From assembly GCA_947359465.1 (NCBI GenBank), contig OX375872.1, positions 130,609,453-130,673,452 of the forward strand: 64,000 bases of DNA, given 5' to 3'. The notes beneath the pieces are model-generated. The model was not told the DNA's origin. It saw only the letters and a list, made by a program, of their open reading frames with translations, and did no database searches. Both the position numbers and the translations under genes were made by a program. The first letter of the stretch is position 1, and every line of letters starts with the position of its first letter. This DNA comes from Metellina segmentata (lineage: Eukaryota; Arthropoda; Arachnida; Araneae; Tetragnathidae). Shown here one piece after another: positions 35,265 through 45,308 of this stretch.

Positions 35265-36839
35265 GAATGGAGTGTTTGTTTGTACATTCAATATTTTCGA
35301 CCCATTTCAAGTTTTCTATCCGTTTTGGACCCTTCTGATGCCGAATCCGCCTTTTTCTCGTTTGGTGTCTGTCTGTCTATCTGTATGTTGTGCCCTATAC
35401 ACGTCCACGCGGTTTAAGATATTTTCATGGAAATTTGCATACAGTGAGTACGTATCTTCATTTAGTGAGTGGCATTGGTTGCGAAAGTCTGTCTGTCCGT
35501 CTTTCTGTTCTACTTTCGATTTTATTTTTGTGTGTTTGTGTAGACATCACACATGAATCGTATTCCAGATATTTGATTGCGGTTTATTTTATTTTATACA
35601 TTATCTATTAGTTTAGTGAATGCAATATTAAACATTTCTTTATTGTTATATTTAAATGAGTTTCATGCTAAAACACCTGAGTAAGTATACTCAAATCAAC
35701 CATAATTTGGTAGTTTTGAAAAAATTGGAATGTCTATTGAATATTACGATTACTTTGATTGCTTTACCAGTACTGCTAAAAAAGTTATTATTCTTCAAAA
35801 AATTATATTTTTTAATGGAATTTCAGCTCTGATACTTCATTTATTTCGAGTCTTATTTTTGTTCTTTGCGCAATGAAAACGATTTCGGAATATTTGAGAC
35901 AGACGATATTTTTCAACGAAACGAGAATGAACAAGATCGCGTGAGAATTGATATTTTCTGTTTCTTTCGCTCTGAATTAATTTCACATTTCTAAATTTTG
36001 TGCACTTTTAGTTGTAAGTTGTGGCAACTGTGCGAGATCAAGAGATAAAAAGGAATCACAAATTAAAATCTTTAGAACAATTTTTCCGACATCTTTTATT
36101 TTGTTCTATTTTACTGTTTTCTGTTTTAAATATTTATTATTTTAATAAATGTGTTTTCCTTCTCATCACACGCAATAGCACTACAAAGTATTAGACTTAA
36201 AAATGTTAAGTAAGTCAGTATAAATTTTCAGTAAATTTTAAGTGTAGTTATGCCATTATTGAAAGAATAATGCCATTATTTAAAGAATAATGCCGTTTTT
36301 TAAAGAATAATGCCGTTATTGAAAGAATAATATTGTTTAAAAATCCAAACTAGAACTTTTTCCAACATTAAAAAATTCGTTGTAATAATGACAGGAGAAG
36401 ATTGCAAAATTTCGCAATGTCGCATACCGGAGGCAAGAGTGTCACAAGTAAAAAAAATATTGTTTTGTTGACTATGAGTGCGAGAGCACTCGCCGTAAAT
36501 CGTAATTTTAATTAATTGAGTTGAACATGAAAAGAACTTAAGAAAGGGAATTCCAAATCTCCCTCAAAATCGTCTTTTATAGTAGTAACCTTAGTATCAC
36601 CTTTCGTCATTTTGTAGCTTTGTCTTACAGCAATTGTGCGATGTATGTGAAATGTATTACATGAATGGATATGCATGTGTAGGATTTGTGTCCAAAGTAA
36701 GTTGTAGAAAATATAAAGATGGCGAAAGGTGTTAAAATAAATTTTTATTCTACAAAAAACGTAAGTCAGTATCTATTTTGATTATCTCTTCAATTTAGAG
36801 TAAACCAATTCAAACCGAGTAAGGTCGGGTATTTTGCTA

Positions 36840-36840
<1 letters not shown>
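35260..36840 (+). mobile_element. Candidate non-autonomous Helitron
   Basis: The segment starts after (TA)n with AAATAAGAATGGAGTGTTTG then TTTGTACATTC and ends GGTCGGGTATTTTGCTAG before a T. Helitrons end in CTRR, commonly CTAG followed by T, with a short hairpin about ten bases upstream; here CCGA-GTAAGG-TCGG is a weak hairpin at about 36813-36826. Widespread arthropod Helitron families have a similar start and end. There is no Rep/helicase gene and the 5' TC is not certain. The 162-residue open frame at 35068-35556 crosses the TA run and is an artefact. Confidence 0.4.
36249..36332 (+). repeat. 20 bp tandem repeat
   Basis: Four to five copies of AATGCCATTATTGAAAGAAT with A/G and T/A variants, inside the Helitron-like segment. 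Confidence 0.9.

Positions 36841-36870
<30 letters not shown>
36841..36870. repeat. (TA)n microsatellite
   Basis: Fifteen TA dinucleotides between the CTAG end of the Helitron-like segment and the left terminus of element B. Confidence 0.95.
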
Positions 36871-36873
<3 letters not shown>

Positions 36874-38269
36874 TCTATAAAAAAAATCGACGCACCAAGA
36901 AGGAGTTGTCCGGTGGAAACAAAAATTGGTGGATAGGAAAATTATGTACAGAATAGAAAATGATTAAAATTTCAGAACAATTGAATGATTTATTTCAGAG
37001 TTACAGTAACGAGCTCAATAAGGTGTTGGGCCGCCTCTAGCCTGGATGCAAGTTGCCACAAGGCGTGGCATAGACCGATAAAGCTCCCGAATGGTCTCCT
37101 GCGGTATTTCTTGCCAAATTTGCTCCAATTGTCGGACAACGTCATCAACATTCCCTGCCGGATGCAGTCGCCTTCCCATCATATCCCAGACATGCTCGAT
37201 GAGAGAGAGATCTGGTGATCTGGCTGGACAAGGAAGTGTTTGACAAGCTTGAAGACAGTTCATAGCAACACGTGCCGTATGTGGTCTGGCATTGTCTTGC
37301 TGAAAAATAAGCCCAGGCTACTGCGAAAGGAACGGTAGCAAAACAGGTCTCAGAATTTCGTCAACGTACCGCTGCGCAGTAAATGTACCTCTAATGACGA
37401 CCAAAGGGGTCCGGCTATCAAGGGAAATGGCACCCCAGACCATAACTCCTTGTTGAGGGCCCGTGTGGCGTGCAATAGTGAAAGCAGGATCGGCACGCTG
37501 TCCTGTGAGTTTCCAGACGCGTCTTCGATGATCGTCAGGACACAGTTGGAAGCGGGATTCGTCGCTAAAGACTATACGTCCCCAGTCAGTATCATTCCAG
37601 CCTGATCGAGCCAAGAACCACTGTAATCTGGCTCGACAGTATGCAGGCGTGAGTAGCAGGTGGCGTAACGGTCGGTACGAGCGTAGATTTCGCTCTCTCA
37701 GCCGTCTGTGAATGGTCATGGTGGACACTCGTGTGTGGGTCGCACGATTGATGGTTGATAGCGATGAATCAGGCGCTGTGACAGCTGATCTGACAATCAC
37801 TCTGTCCTCGCGATCTGTTGTGGCCATATGTCGACCGCTACCATCATGACGCTGAAATCGGCCATTGTCCACCCACTCCTGCCAGCGTCTTCTAATCGCC
37901 GCATCGCTTCGACTCACATGACGAGCGATTCTCCGATTTGCCCAACCTGCCTCTTTCAATCCAATGATACGACCTCTTTCAAACTCTGAAAGTTGCTCGT
38001 AATGATCTCGAATCCTGCGGCGAGGCGTTTTTTCAGTCGTTGAAAGGTATCCTAAACCGCAATGCAGCAGAAATTTTTAACTACAGTTCAAGAACACTTC
38101 CTTATATACATCTGCTGGATGCGCAGTTCCGATGCGCTGGCGATCGCACTATTCATTCATTGGACACCACATTTTAATCATTTGCATATTTGATCAAAAC
38201 ATTTTTGCATGCAAAATTTCAAAGCAATCGGATGATTCCTTCTTGGTGCGTCGATTTTTTTGTTATAGA

Positions 38270-38272
<3 letters not shown>
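36871..38272 (-). mobile_element. Tc1-like transposon, nearly intact (element B)
   Basis: Inverted terminal repeats: CACTCTATAA and ATCGACGCACCAAGAAGGA from 36871, and the complement ending at 38272 (TCCTTCTTGGTGCGTCGAT, TTATAGAGTG). They match for about 38 bp with one indel in the A-run. Both ends abut (TA)n tracts. At about 1.4 kb it carries a transposase gene on the minus strand with a single visible stop. The shortened copy at 23823-24651 belongs to the same family. Confidence 0.9.
37015..38047 (-). pseudogene. Tc1-like transposase with one in-frame stop (element B)
   Basis: From about 38047 the frame reads STTEKTPRRRIRDHYEQLSE then FERGRIIGLKEAGWANRRIA (first helix-turn-helix), then a second DNA-binding domain near WQEWVDNGRF. 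Catalytic motifs follow: RIVFSDESRF, GVMVWGAISLDSR, then IFQQDNARPHTARV and SPDLSLIEHVW. A single TAG at 37318-37320 interrupts it shortly before the second catalytic residue (FLSQ-stop-PGLIF); otherwise the frame is open to TGA after GGPTPY. No ATG was found at the expected start; the first codons run through TTG and ACG. The spacing between the second and third catalytic residues is 32, shorter than the usual 34. Confidence 0.85.

Positions 38273-38322
<50 letters not shown>
38273..38322. repeat. (TA)n microsatellite
   Basis: About 25 TA dinucleotides directly after the right terminus of element B. Confidence 0.95.
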
Positions 38323-38324
<2 letters not shown>

Positions 38325-39702
38325 TTGAAACTATTAAAGGTTGAAGCATATCCATTATTAAAATAAATTTTAAACCAACCTAACGTATATATTTTCCTAA
38401 ACCTTATACAAGGTGTCACTACCAAATGTTGTGATACGTACGTAAGGAACTACTAAATTACGCATTATTGGCGTGTATATTAAGAGATAAATGATGACAT
38501 CGTAAAAATTGTATCAAAAAAAAAACTTGAAGACATTTCAAACTTCATTGAAACCAAGAAAACGTTAATGCATATTTTTTATTAAAATCAATATAAATTT
38601 TATCTTATATATAATTCTGTACGACGTATTCAATTTCATTGTCAAATTGTACATAATAGACATGTAAATGACACATATTAAACAGTAATTTTCAAATGTA
38701 AATTTTCAATTGGAAAAGATACTTTTATAGACATAAAAAATGTTACTGAAACCAAAGCAAAATTAAGGAATACTCATTTTTAAAGTAATCTAAACCAAAC
38801 CTGGTGTATAATTCGGTATTCCTTGCCAACTGGGCTGTCAAATTACACACAGTGCATATGCAAGTGACTCAACTTGTAAAACTTTATCTTAATATTGTCA
38901 CATACATATGCAACTGCCAAACTAGTACACATAATTAGCAAAGTGTTTTGAGACACAAATAACAAGCATCGTCAAAATTTGAACCCGAAAGGAACTTGAA
39001 GACAAAACAATCACCGATACCAAAATATGTTGAGGCATTTTCAATAATAAAAGCAATATATACCAAATCTGACGCATATTTTAATGCACTTTAACAGCCT
39101 CCCGCCGAATTACGCATTCTAAATATTAATGAGAAGATACACACTTGGAAGAGAGGATCGAATAAAATACATTAAATAAACCAACAACAAAATGTTCCGA
39201 CGGAAAAGGCCTCAAAAACTTCATTAAGCCGTATTGGCTCAATTTTTGGTGCCTTTCTCGAAGAGAATGTATTGAAGTTTCGACACCCTCGAGCCAATTT
39301 CGGGGAATAGTTCCTGTAAAAAACTCCGATTAAGATTGATGGTTGAGTTACTTGCTTGATCCATTACTCGTTGGAGAATTCCAAAGCGCTGTTCAACTGC
39401 TCCGATCAATACCGGTTGGCACAAAAAAGCAGAGCTCAACTTCTACGGATCGTACGCTATCGTCTGTTGGGGGAATTACTGTAATGATAGAAAACTAGAA
39501 GGTAAATATATTATGAGATAGAAACCATGTGTGTGAATGAGAGGCATTGTACATTTATGAACCAATTTTCATTCTGAGAGTGGAGTTCGTGGAGAACATA
39601 TGAATTTAAATGAATAACGATGGATGTGTTTCGGTTTGGCTATCTAGTGTGGATATGATGAGGCATTTAATGAAGAGGTTTGATTAAATTTATTCGTATT
39701 TA
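38323..39702. other. Unassigned sequence
   Basis: Mostly AT-rich. Loose repetition of AAACCAANNCTGACGCATAT and CAAATTACGCA-type phrases near 38375, 38800 and 39070 suggests a decayed ~300 bp tandem repeat. A 66-codon minus frame at 39239-39439 is GC-balanced but unrecognised and lacks ATG at its left limit. Confidence 0.35.
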
Positions 39703-40197
39703 GCCCTCCAAGATATTTCTACGAGATATCTCGTCCATCGAGATCCAACTAATTTTACTAATGAGGAGGTATCTCGTCTTAAAGATCTGACCAACTCTGC
39801 TAATGACGAGATGTCATCAAGATATGACCATCAAGAATACCGATAGAATTCCGAAAGATGAAAATAGTGCCGGTTTTTGATGGTGACGAGATCAAGATCA
39901 GGTCAGCTTTCTTTAATGAAGATGTATCTCGTCCATAGAGATCCAACCAATTTTGCCAATGAGGAGGTATCTCGTTATAAAGATCTGACCAACTCTGCTA
40001 ATTACGAGATATCTTGTCATGAAGATATGACCATCAAGAATACCGATAGAATTCCGAAGGATGAAAATATTGCCGGTTTTTGATGGTGATGAGATCAAGA
40101 TCAGGTTAGCTTTCTTTAATGAAGAGGTATCTCATCCATCAGGATCTAGTCAGAATTGCTAATGATGTGATACCAAGTCGAAACAAGTCCGAGGAGG
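39703..40197 (+). mobile_element. TTAA-type family 2 element, with 203 bp internal duplication
   Basis: Starts near AGCCCTCCAAGATATTTC and holds ACGAGATATCTCGTCCATC. An internal segment with ATACCGATAGAATTCCGAA and AGTGCCGGTTTTTGATGGTG occurs twice 203 bp apart (39831 and 40034). The right end is decayed (TCGAAACAAGTCCGAGGAGG). The small open frames here are repeat artefacts. Confidence 0.65.
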
Positions 40198-40717
40198 TTT
40201 CGAAATAGATAATAGATTCAGAAATCTCCACACATTTTTTATTATTTTAAGCGCAATGATACGTAGTAAATTTATTTACGCAGTTTTCTTTCTACAATAG
40301 TCATATTTGGAAAAGCTGTGCCCAACATAAGACAGACAACATCGAGTAATGCATATGCACTCAAGCCTATATGAGATATATGAGACCGTAGGCATGAAAT
40401 ATACGTGGATTGATCACTGCTATTCAGACGTGCTTCAAAAGGTATGATCAACATATCGACTACCAATCACGTGACTGTTATAAAAAATTGCCAGTTTGGT
40501 AGTTTACAACCACATCTTGGCAATATAAATTCTAACGAAAGAGTAGATAGGGTAAGTATGTGAATATGCAATTGAAATCTCAAAGTTGCAGGTGGAACAA
40601 TTTTAATTATTCTCTGAATGTATTTCACTCTTTTGTGTCAGTAAATCTTTGTATGTGTATGACCATTATTGGGGCAGTACACTGTATGTCTTGTCCCCAA
40701 TACCACCTTTGGAATCT
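40198..40717. other. Unassigned sequence
   Basis: I recognise nothing here. Confidence 0.35.
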
Positions 40718-40808
40718 CTTTCGGTAAGCAAATCTTGAACAATCGCTGATGCTCTTTATGGCAGATTTTATTAGTCTATATTTGATAAAATGTCCCTTTG
40801 AATATATC

Positions 40809-40885
40809 AGGTAGGTAGGTATTTAATTAACGCAGCGGGCTATTGGTGACGATCTGAGATGAATCCCGAAGTTAAATACATCAGA
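40809..40885 (-). repeat. SINE 3'-end fragment
   Basis: AGGTAGGTAGGTATTTAATT and GCAGCGGGCTATTGGTGACG: only the tail and 3' block remain, on the minus strand. Confidence 0.7.
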
Positions 40886-41044
40886 GGGCTATAAAAAAAG
40901 CTTAGATGGCGGTGATGGATTACGTTCAGTTTTCAGGTACACCGTATAGTGAGTTTGGCGATTGTGCCATAAAAACCAACCAAACACTTTAAACAAATCG
41001 TGGATGGCGGAAACAACAGAAATCAAGAAAAATTTTCCTTTCAA

Positions 41045-41245
41045 CCCTCCAAGTACTTTTCACGAGATATCTTGCCCTTAATTTTGCTAAAGACTAGATC
41101 TATCATTATTAATATATAGCCGATATTTTGATGATGATGATGAGATCAGGACTTAGCCAGTTTTCTTGTAACGACGAGACACCTCGTCCGTCAAGATCTA
41201 GTAACGCTAAATACGAGATACATCGTCAAGACAGACACCAGGGGG
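41045..41245 (+). mobile_element. TTAA-type family 2 element
   Basis: The left end is TCAA-CCCTCCAAGTACTTTTCACG and the right end CAAGACAGACACCAGGGGG-TTAA, with GACGAGACACCTCGTCC inside. TCAA on the left is one change from TTAA. About 201 bp. Confidence 0.65.
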
Positions 41246-41249
41246 TTAA

Positions 41250-42150
41250 CAACAGATACATTATCACGCTTTTTATCCACTGAAATTGGAAACACAAGTT
41301 CGTGATTCCCAATGCACTAAACAAATCCCCCGGTGGACTACTTCCACAAAACCGCAAATAAATTGAATTTCTCAGATATTCATTCTGCAATTTTGGACAG
41401 ACACCGAAAACCCGTCTTTCGAAACCTTCACATCCATTTAAGCATTCCGTTTCTATTTGTCCCACTTTAAAGCCTACGGCCGAACCCCTTCTCACTGCAC
41501 AGTGCACCTGAAAGCTGAAGGTAATGTGCCACCACAATCTAAGCTTTTATAGCCCTCTTACGGTATGCAAAGGGACATTTTATCGGATAAAGAGAGAGTA
41601 ATAAAGTCTGTCATAAAGAGCATTAGCGATTATTCAAGATTTGTTTATAGCAAGAGCTTTCGAGCTCGGCACTGTGGACGGCTTTTGCCTGGAGCGCTAT
41701 ATTTTATTCCCTCTAAATAGAGGATGAAGAAAAGCAGAAAACGCCTCTTAAATTCTTTAAATATAGCCGGTACGATTTTCTTGCCGAACCGAATTTTTAT
41801 GTTTGCTTTTCAAATTAAAAAATCATTCAGGTACAAAGAGTTTGTTGGTGTTTGCCGTTTATTCACGCAAGAGGATATATTTTGTTGACAATCTCCCTTG
41901 CCTGCGGGGCGGAATCTTTTATTTGTTTATTTCATTCATGGGCGGAGGTTCGGGCTTTTGTAATATCCGGGTAATATGGGAGTTCATAAGAAATACATTT
42001 GTCTCGATCTGCCCGATTTGTTTTCGAGTTTTATGCAGTCCCGGAATGTTTTCCAATGCGATGCTTCCAGTGTTTGTTGGAACATTTCAAATATTGTTGT
42101 CTCAAACTGGAATAAATCCTACCAATGATTCTTTGGATCATTTTGTTTAG
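41250..42150. other. Unassigned sequence with longer open frames
   Basis: Two longer frames occur, 41226-41537 minus (103 codons, overlapping the TTAA element) and 41803-42150 plus (115 codons, with a hydrophobic Phe/Ile/Leu-rich translation). Neither resembles a family I know, and neither has clear splice or start context. GC content is modestly higher than in surrounding sequence. Confidence 0.3.
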
Positions 42151-42154
42151 TAAA

Positions 42155-42840
42155 GTTCAGTTGAAAGGCGTTTATGAATCGTAAACCGAATAAAGCAATG
42201 AGAAGAGTGGATTCATCTCCGTCCGTATGCTAATGATGTACAGGAAGCAAATAACCAATAGTACAACTGTCCAGAGAGACCCATAAATTTTATTTAGTAA
42301 AGGTCTATTAGAAGGTGTTTATGAATCCTAGACCTAATAATGCAATGAGTAAAGAACCAGAAGTTAACAACTGTCCAGACCCATTAACTTTGTCTATTAT
42401 AGGCAATTGGAGGGCGTTCACGAAGCCTGAACCTAATAAAGCAATTGGTAGTTACCTCGTCCTTATGTAGATGATATACAGGAAACAAATAACAAGTTTA
42501 TAACTGTCCAGATTGTTACCCATTAACATTATTTAGTAAAGGTCAATTGGAAGATGTTTATGAAGCATAAACCAGTGCTAGAGTGAATTTATATCCCTCC
42601 ATATGCAGATTATATACAGGAAGCAAATAACTAGGAGTTCTCAACTGTCCAGAATATCACTTCATTTAGTAAAGTTCAGTTAGAAGACGTTCATGAATCC
42701 TAAATCCAATAAAATAATGAGTAGACTAGATTAATATCCAACCGCATGGAGATGATATACAGATAGATAATAACTAGGAGTTCACAACTGTCTAGATCAT
42801 CATTTCTGATTTGTATTAGTAATAAACTGTGAATTAAAAA
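42155..42840 (+). repeat. Tandem array, ~137 bp unit
   Basis: About five units carry AACCGAATAAAGCAATGAG, CGTATGCNGATGATATACAGG, AAGCAAATAACNAG, CAACTGTCCAGA and TTTAGTAAAGGTCA. The ATACAGGAAG motif lies near 42235, 42472, 42609 and 42755. A lone diverged unit occurs at 46205-46345. Confidence 0.8.
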
Positions 42841-42955
42841 ACTGTAAACTTTGAAAGGAATAGAGCTTAATAATTTACTAATCACTTTTATACATCATGT
42901 GTGTATGATTTTAGACTTCCCGTCATATAACTCAACTAATCTACCAAACAAGCCA
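42841..42955. other. Unassigned AT-rich sequence
   Basis: Nothing recognised. Confidence 0.3.
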
Positions 42956-42961
42956 CTGATA

Positions 42962-43680
42962 TATATACACTCAAAGGACAAACAAAATTTCATCTGGAAG
43001 GAGTAGACCGGTATAAATGAAATTTGGAGGAGTGATACATCTGCGTTGGAGATGCAAAGGATCAGATTTTAAGAATTGTCTGAGCATGTGCCACGCGAAG
43101 GGCAGCTGTCAAACATGCCGCATACTGGGACATAAAAGGACATCCAGTAGCGCAGCAAATTCATTTCGACTAATGCTGTTGTGTTGGTTATATCGATTTT
43201 CATCGAATTATGCCTCGGAAAAAAGTTTGCAAGCAATTTAAGCAACTGAGAGAGTTTGACAGAGGCCGAGAAATTTGCCTCCGAGAAAGTGGATGATCTA
43301 ATCGACGGAATGTGCGACATATTGGCTGTAGTGATGTTACAGTTGCACGCTGTTGGCAGCGGTGGGAACAACAAGGCACATGCAAGCGTCAACCAGGCTC
43401 AGGAAGGTCTAGAGAAACCGGACCGAGGGAGGATCGAAGTGTTGTAAGATAAGCGCGTACTGACCCAACATCCACTGTTGTAGACATCCAATAGGTAGTG
43501 GGAACCTGTCTCGATCATCCAATAAGTGATCGCATCATTTGTTGACGGCTTCACGACGGAGGACTAAACTCACATATACCGTACGGCGAGTGCCTTTAAC
43601 AGCATTGCATAGCCGTCAAAGATTGGAATGGTGTCGTGCCAGACGGACATGGGGCATTGAATGACATCGAGTGGTCTTCA
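42962..43680 (+). mobile_element. Tc1-like transposon relic, 5' part
   Basis: The possible terminus TACACTCAAAGGACAAAC follows TATATA at 42960. The broken transposase gene begins at 43209. The element is cut at about 43680, where a mariner fragment takes over, so no right terminus exists. Confidence 0.6.
43209..43680 (+). pseudogene. Tc1-like transposase N-terminal relic
   Basis: Starts MPRKKVCKQFKQLREFDRGR followed by EICLRE, the usual first helix of Tc1 transposases. Pieces in other frames follow, including RETGPREDRSVVR, and then RQRLEWCRARRTWGIE and HRVVFT, the stretch leading to the first catalytic FTDES motif. The sequence stops just before that aspartate. There are many stops and frameshifts. 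It is closer in style to element C than to element B. Confidence 0.7.
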
Positions 43681-43699
43681 CTCAATGTCATTAATTAAA

Positions 43700-43907
43700 G
43701 TTCGAATTGATTCCTCACGCACCCTATTCGACAGATTTAGTCTCCTCAGATTATTCTTTCCAAACTTGAAAAAAATGGCTTGGTGGCAAAAAATTTGCCA
43801 ACAATGAAGATGTGGAGTATGTAGTTGATGGCTATTTTGAGGAGCTCGACGATTCTCACTATAAACAGGCTATCAAAGTTATTGAACATCACTGGGGAAA
43901 GTGTATA
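43700..43907 (+). pseudogene. mariner (DD34D) transposase C-terminal fragment
   Basis: Translation gives LKFELIPHAPYSTDLVSSDY with the third catalytic aspartate context (SSDY). After a one-base loss at about 43763 it continues KKWLGGKKFANNEDVEYVVD then GYFEELDDSHYKQAIKVIE and HHWGKCIQ. This matches the C-terminal region of mariner-type transposases. The frame resumes beyond element E at about 45212 as LKGDYVEK followed by a stop. Domains upstream, including the first two catalytic aspartates, are absent. Confidence 0.85.
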
Positions 43908-45209
43908 CAGAGGCTGTTCACACATTTTTTAGACAATGTATTGTATATTCACATAACTAAATTACATAAAATTCTTGTGTTTTAAATGTCCTATTTGATA
44001 GCCCTTATTCTGAACTATCTTTCGATACCGTAATTTCCAGGATAATAATGCCTTTTGAAGTGTCAGAAGGGGTATTCTATCCCATTACTCATGAACAGCT
44101 TTCCAGAGTCCTATAAGGGTTGTGGGACGACGTTTGGATAATGCAGATTTTAAAAGTCAGAAAGCACAAAAATACATAGGTGATACATCGGGAGATTTAG
44201 TAGGGATATCAGTGAAGGGTATGGCCTTAATACCGGTTTTTTGTTCCATTTTTTTTAGGAAGTTTACAGTGGATTTTGATGTGTGACTGCTAGCTTTGTC
44301 TTGATGGAGTTCCACAGATTGATGGCACTGTGGGTAAAGCAATGGCATTTCATTCAGAAAAATTGGCGATAAAATATGTTCCTAATAGTATTTGGAGTTA
44401 ATCTTGACATTTTTTTCCACTTTCTTTATTTTTAACTTGCCATTATATTAAAAAAAAACCAGCAATAATCATAAATACCTTAGAAAAACTTTCTTTCGAT
44501 TCTGTGAACCCTGTACTAAAATTTTTTTCTCCCCTTTTATGATAATAAATGGCTCTTTTTTTGCTGCAATCATTTAAATACACCCATGATTCATCTATTT
44601 TTTCTTTCATCATTTTTCTTTGGATAAGTGTTTCTCATATAGAATTCGGCAGCGTGTCCTGCGTTCAGCGATATGCTTTGGAGAAAGACGATGCACATTG
44701 CGTTTTTTCGCTTTCTTAAGATTTAAATCAACGTTTATCATTTTGTTTAGAGTGGACACCGAGCATTTTAATGATTTTGCAACTATCCTTTGACTAGGGG
44801 GATTTTCTTTCAACATTAAACATCGTAGCTTTGCAATAGTCGAAGATGTCCGTTTATTCCTTGGATACTTGCTTGGAATTTTTGTCCCACTTGAGGCTCC
44901 AATTTGACATTTTTTTCCTTTCTTGTTGACGATATTACCTATCGACGCTTTAGATATCACAAAACCATGACTCTCACATCGTTTTTGGATAACGGAATAT
45001 GAATATTTCTCTTCGGAAAGAGCATAAATATAGCCTTCGAACCACTGCTTCGTTAAAAATGCTATTTTGAATAAAAACAAACCCCTCAAGCCGCAGACGA
45101 TAATTTTGACTTTTAAAAACATAGTACAACTGCAATTATTTCTTTTGCAGCAAACGATTTTTTATTACCGCTAATCAAAATCGTCTAAAAAATGTGCGAA
45201 CACCCTCTG
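43908..45209 (-). mobile_element. DD41D-type Tc1/mariner element inserted in the mariner (element E)
   Basis: Terminal inverted repeats of about 27 bp: CAGAGGCTGTTCACACATTT then TTTAGAC from 43908, and the complement of CAGAGGGTGTTCGCACATTT then TTTAGAC ending at 45209. TA flanks both ends (43906-43907 and 45210-45211), as expected for a TA duplication. The element is 1.3 kb. Removing it joins the two mariner halves in frame order (GKCIQ to LKGDYVEK), which confirms the boundaries. Confidence 0.9.
44157..45122 (-). pseudogene. DD41D-type transposase pseudogene (element E)
   Basis: The N-terminal 170 codons (45122-44610) are open and contain a helix-turn-helix region (GFVISKASIGNIVNKKGKKC) and a basic second DNA-binding part (KSLKCSVSTLNKMINVDLNL). 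A frameshift near 44622 precedes KIDESWVYLNDCSKKRA, with the first catalytic aspartate at 44593-44595. A stop follows FFLI near 44450. The last piece holds VELHQDKASSHTSKS with the second aspartate and TKSPDVSPMYFCAF. Counting 41 residues on, the expected third aspartate is tyrosine (TAT for GAT). The gene is dead by frameshift, stop and active-site loss. Confidence 0.85.
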
Positions 45210-45308
45210 TAGAGCTAAAAGGAGACTATGTAGAGAAATAAAGATATTTTCCCCAAAATATTTTGTGTTTACTTTCTTAGGTAGGGTACTTCTGGGACTA
45301 CCCTCGTA

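Larger units (their letters stand above)
40718..41660. repeat. Inverted repeat (~95 bp arms) around ~750 bp
   Basis: The left arm 40718-40810 (AGCAAATCTTGAACAATCGC, GATAAAATGTCCCTTTG) is the reverse complement of 41556-41655 (CAAAGGGACATTTTATC, GCGATTATTCAAGATTTG). Between them lie a SINE fragment, a family 2 TTAA element and an unassigned stretch, so later insertions have split the two arms. Confidence 0.7.
43685..45308 (+). mobile_element. mariner 3' fragment, split by an inserted DD41D element
   Basis: The left part (43700-43905) translates to mariner C-terminal sequence. The right part (45212-45308) continues it and ends with CTTAGGTAGGGTACTTCTGG then GACTACCCTCG, which resembles the subterminal and terminal region of mariner elements. 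The 1.3 kb between them is the inserted element E. The 5' two thirds of the mariner are missing. Confidence 0.8.

Noticed and set aside
39239..39439. 66-codon minus frame with balanced composition (VMDQASNSTINLNRSFLQEL)
   Set aside because: It begins at TTG rather than ATG, no family is recognised, and no splice sites frame it convincingly.
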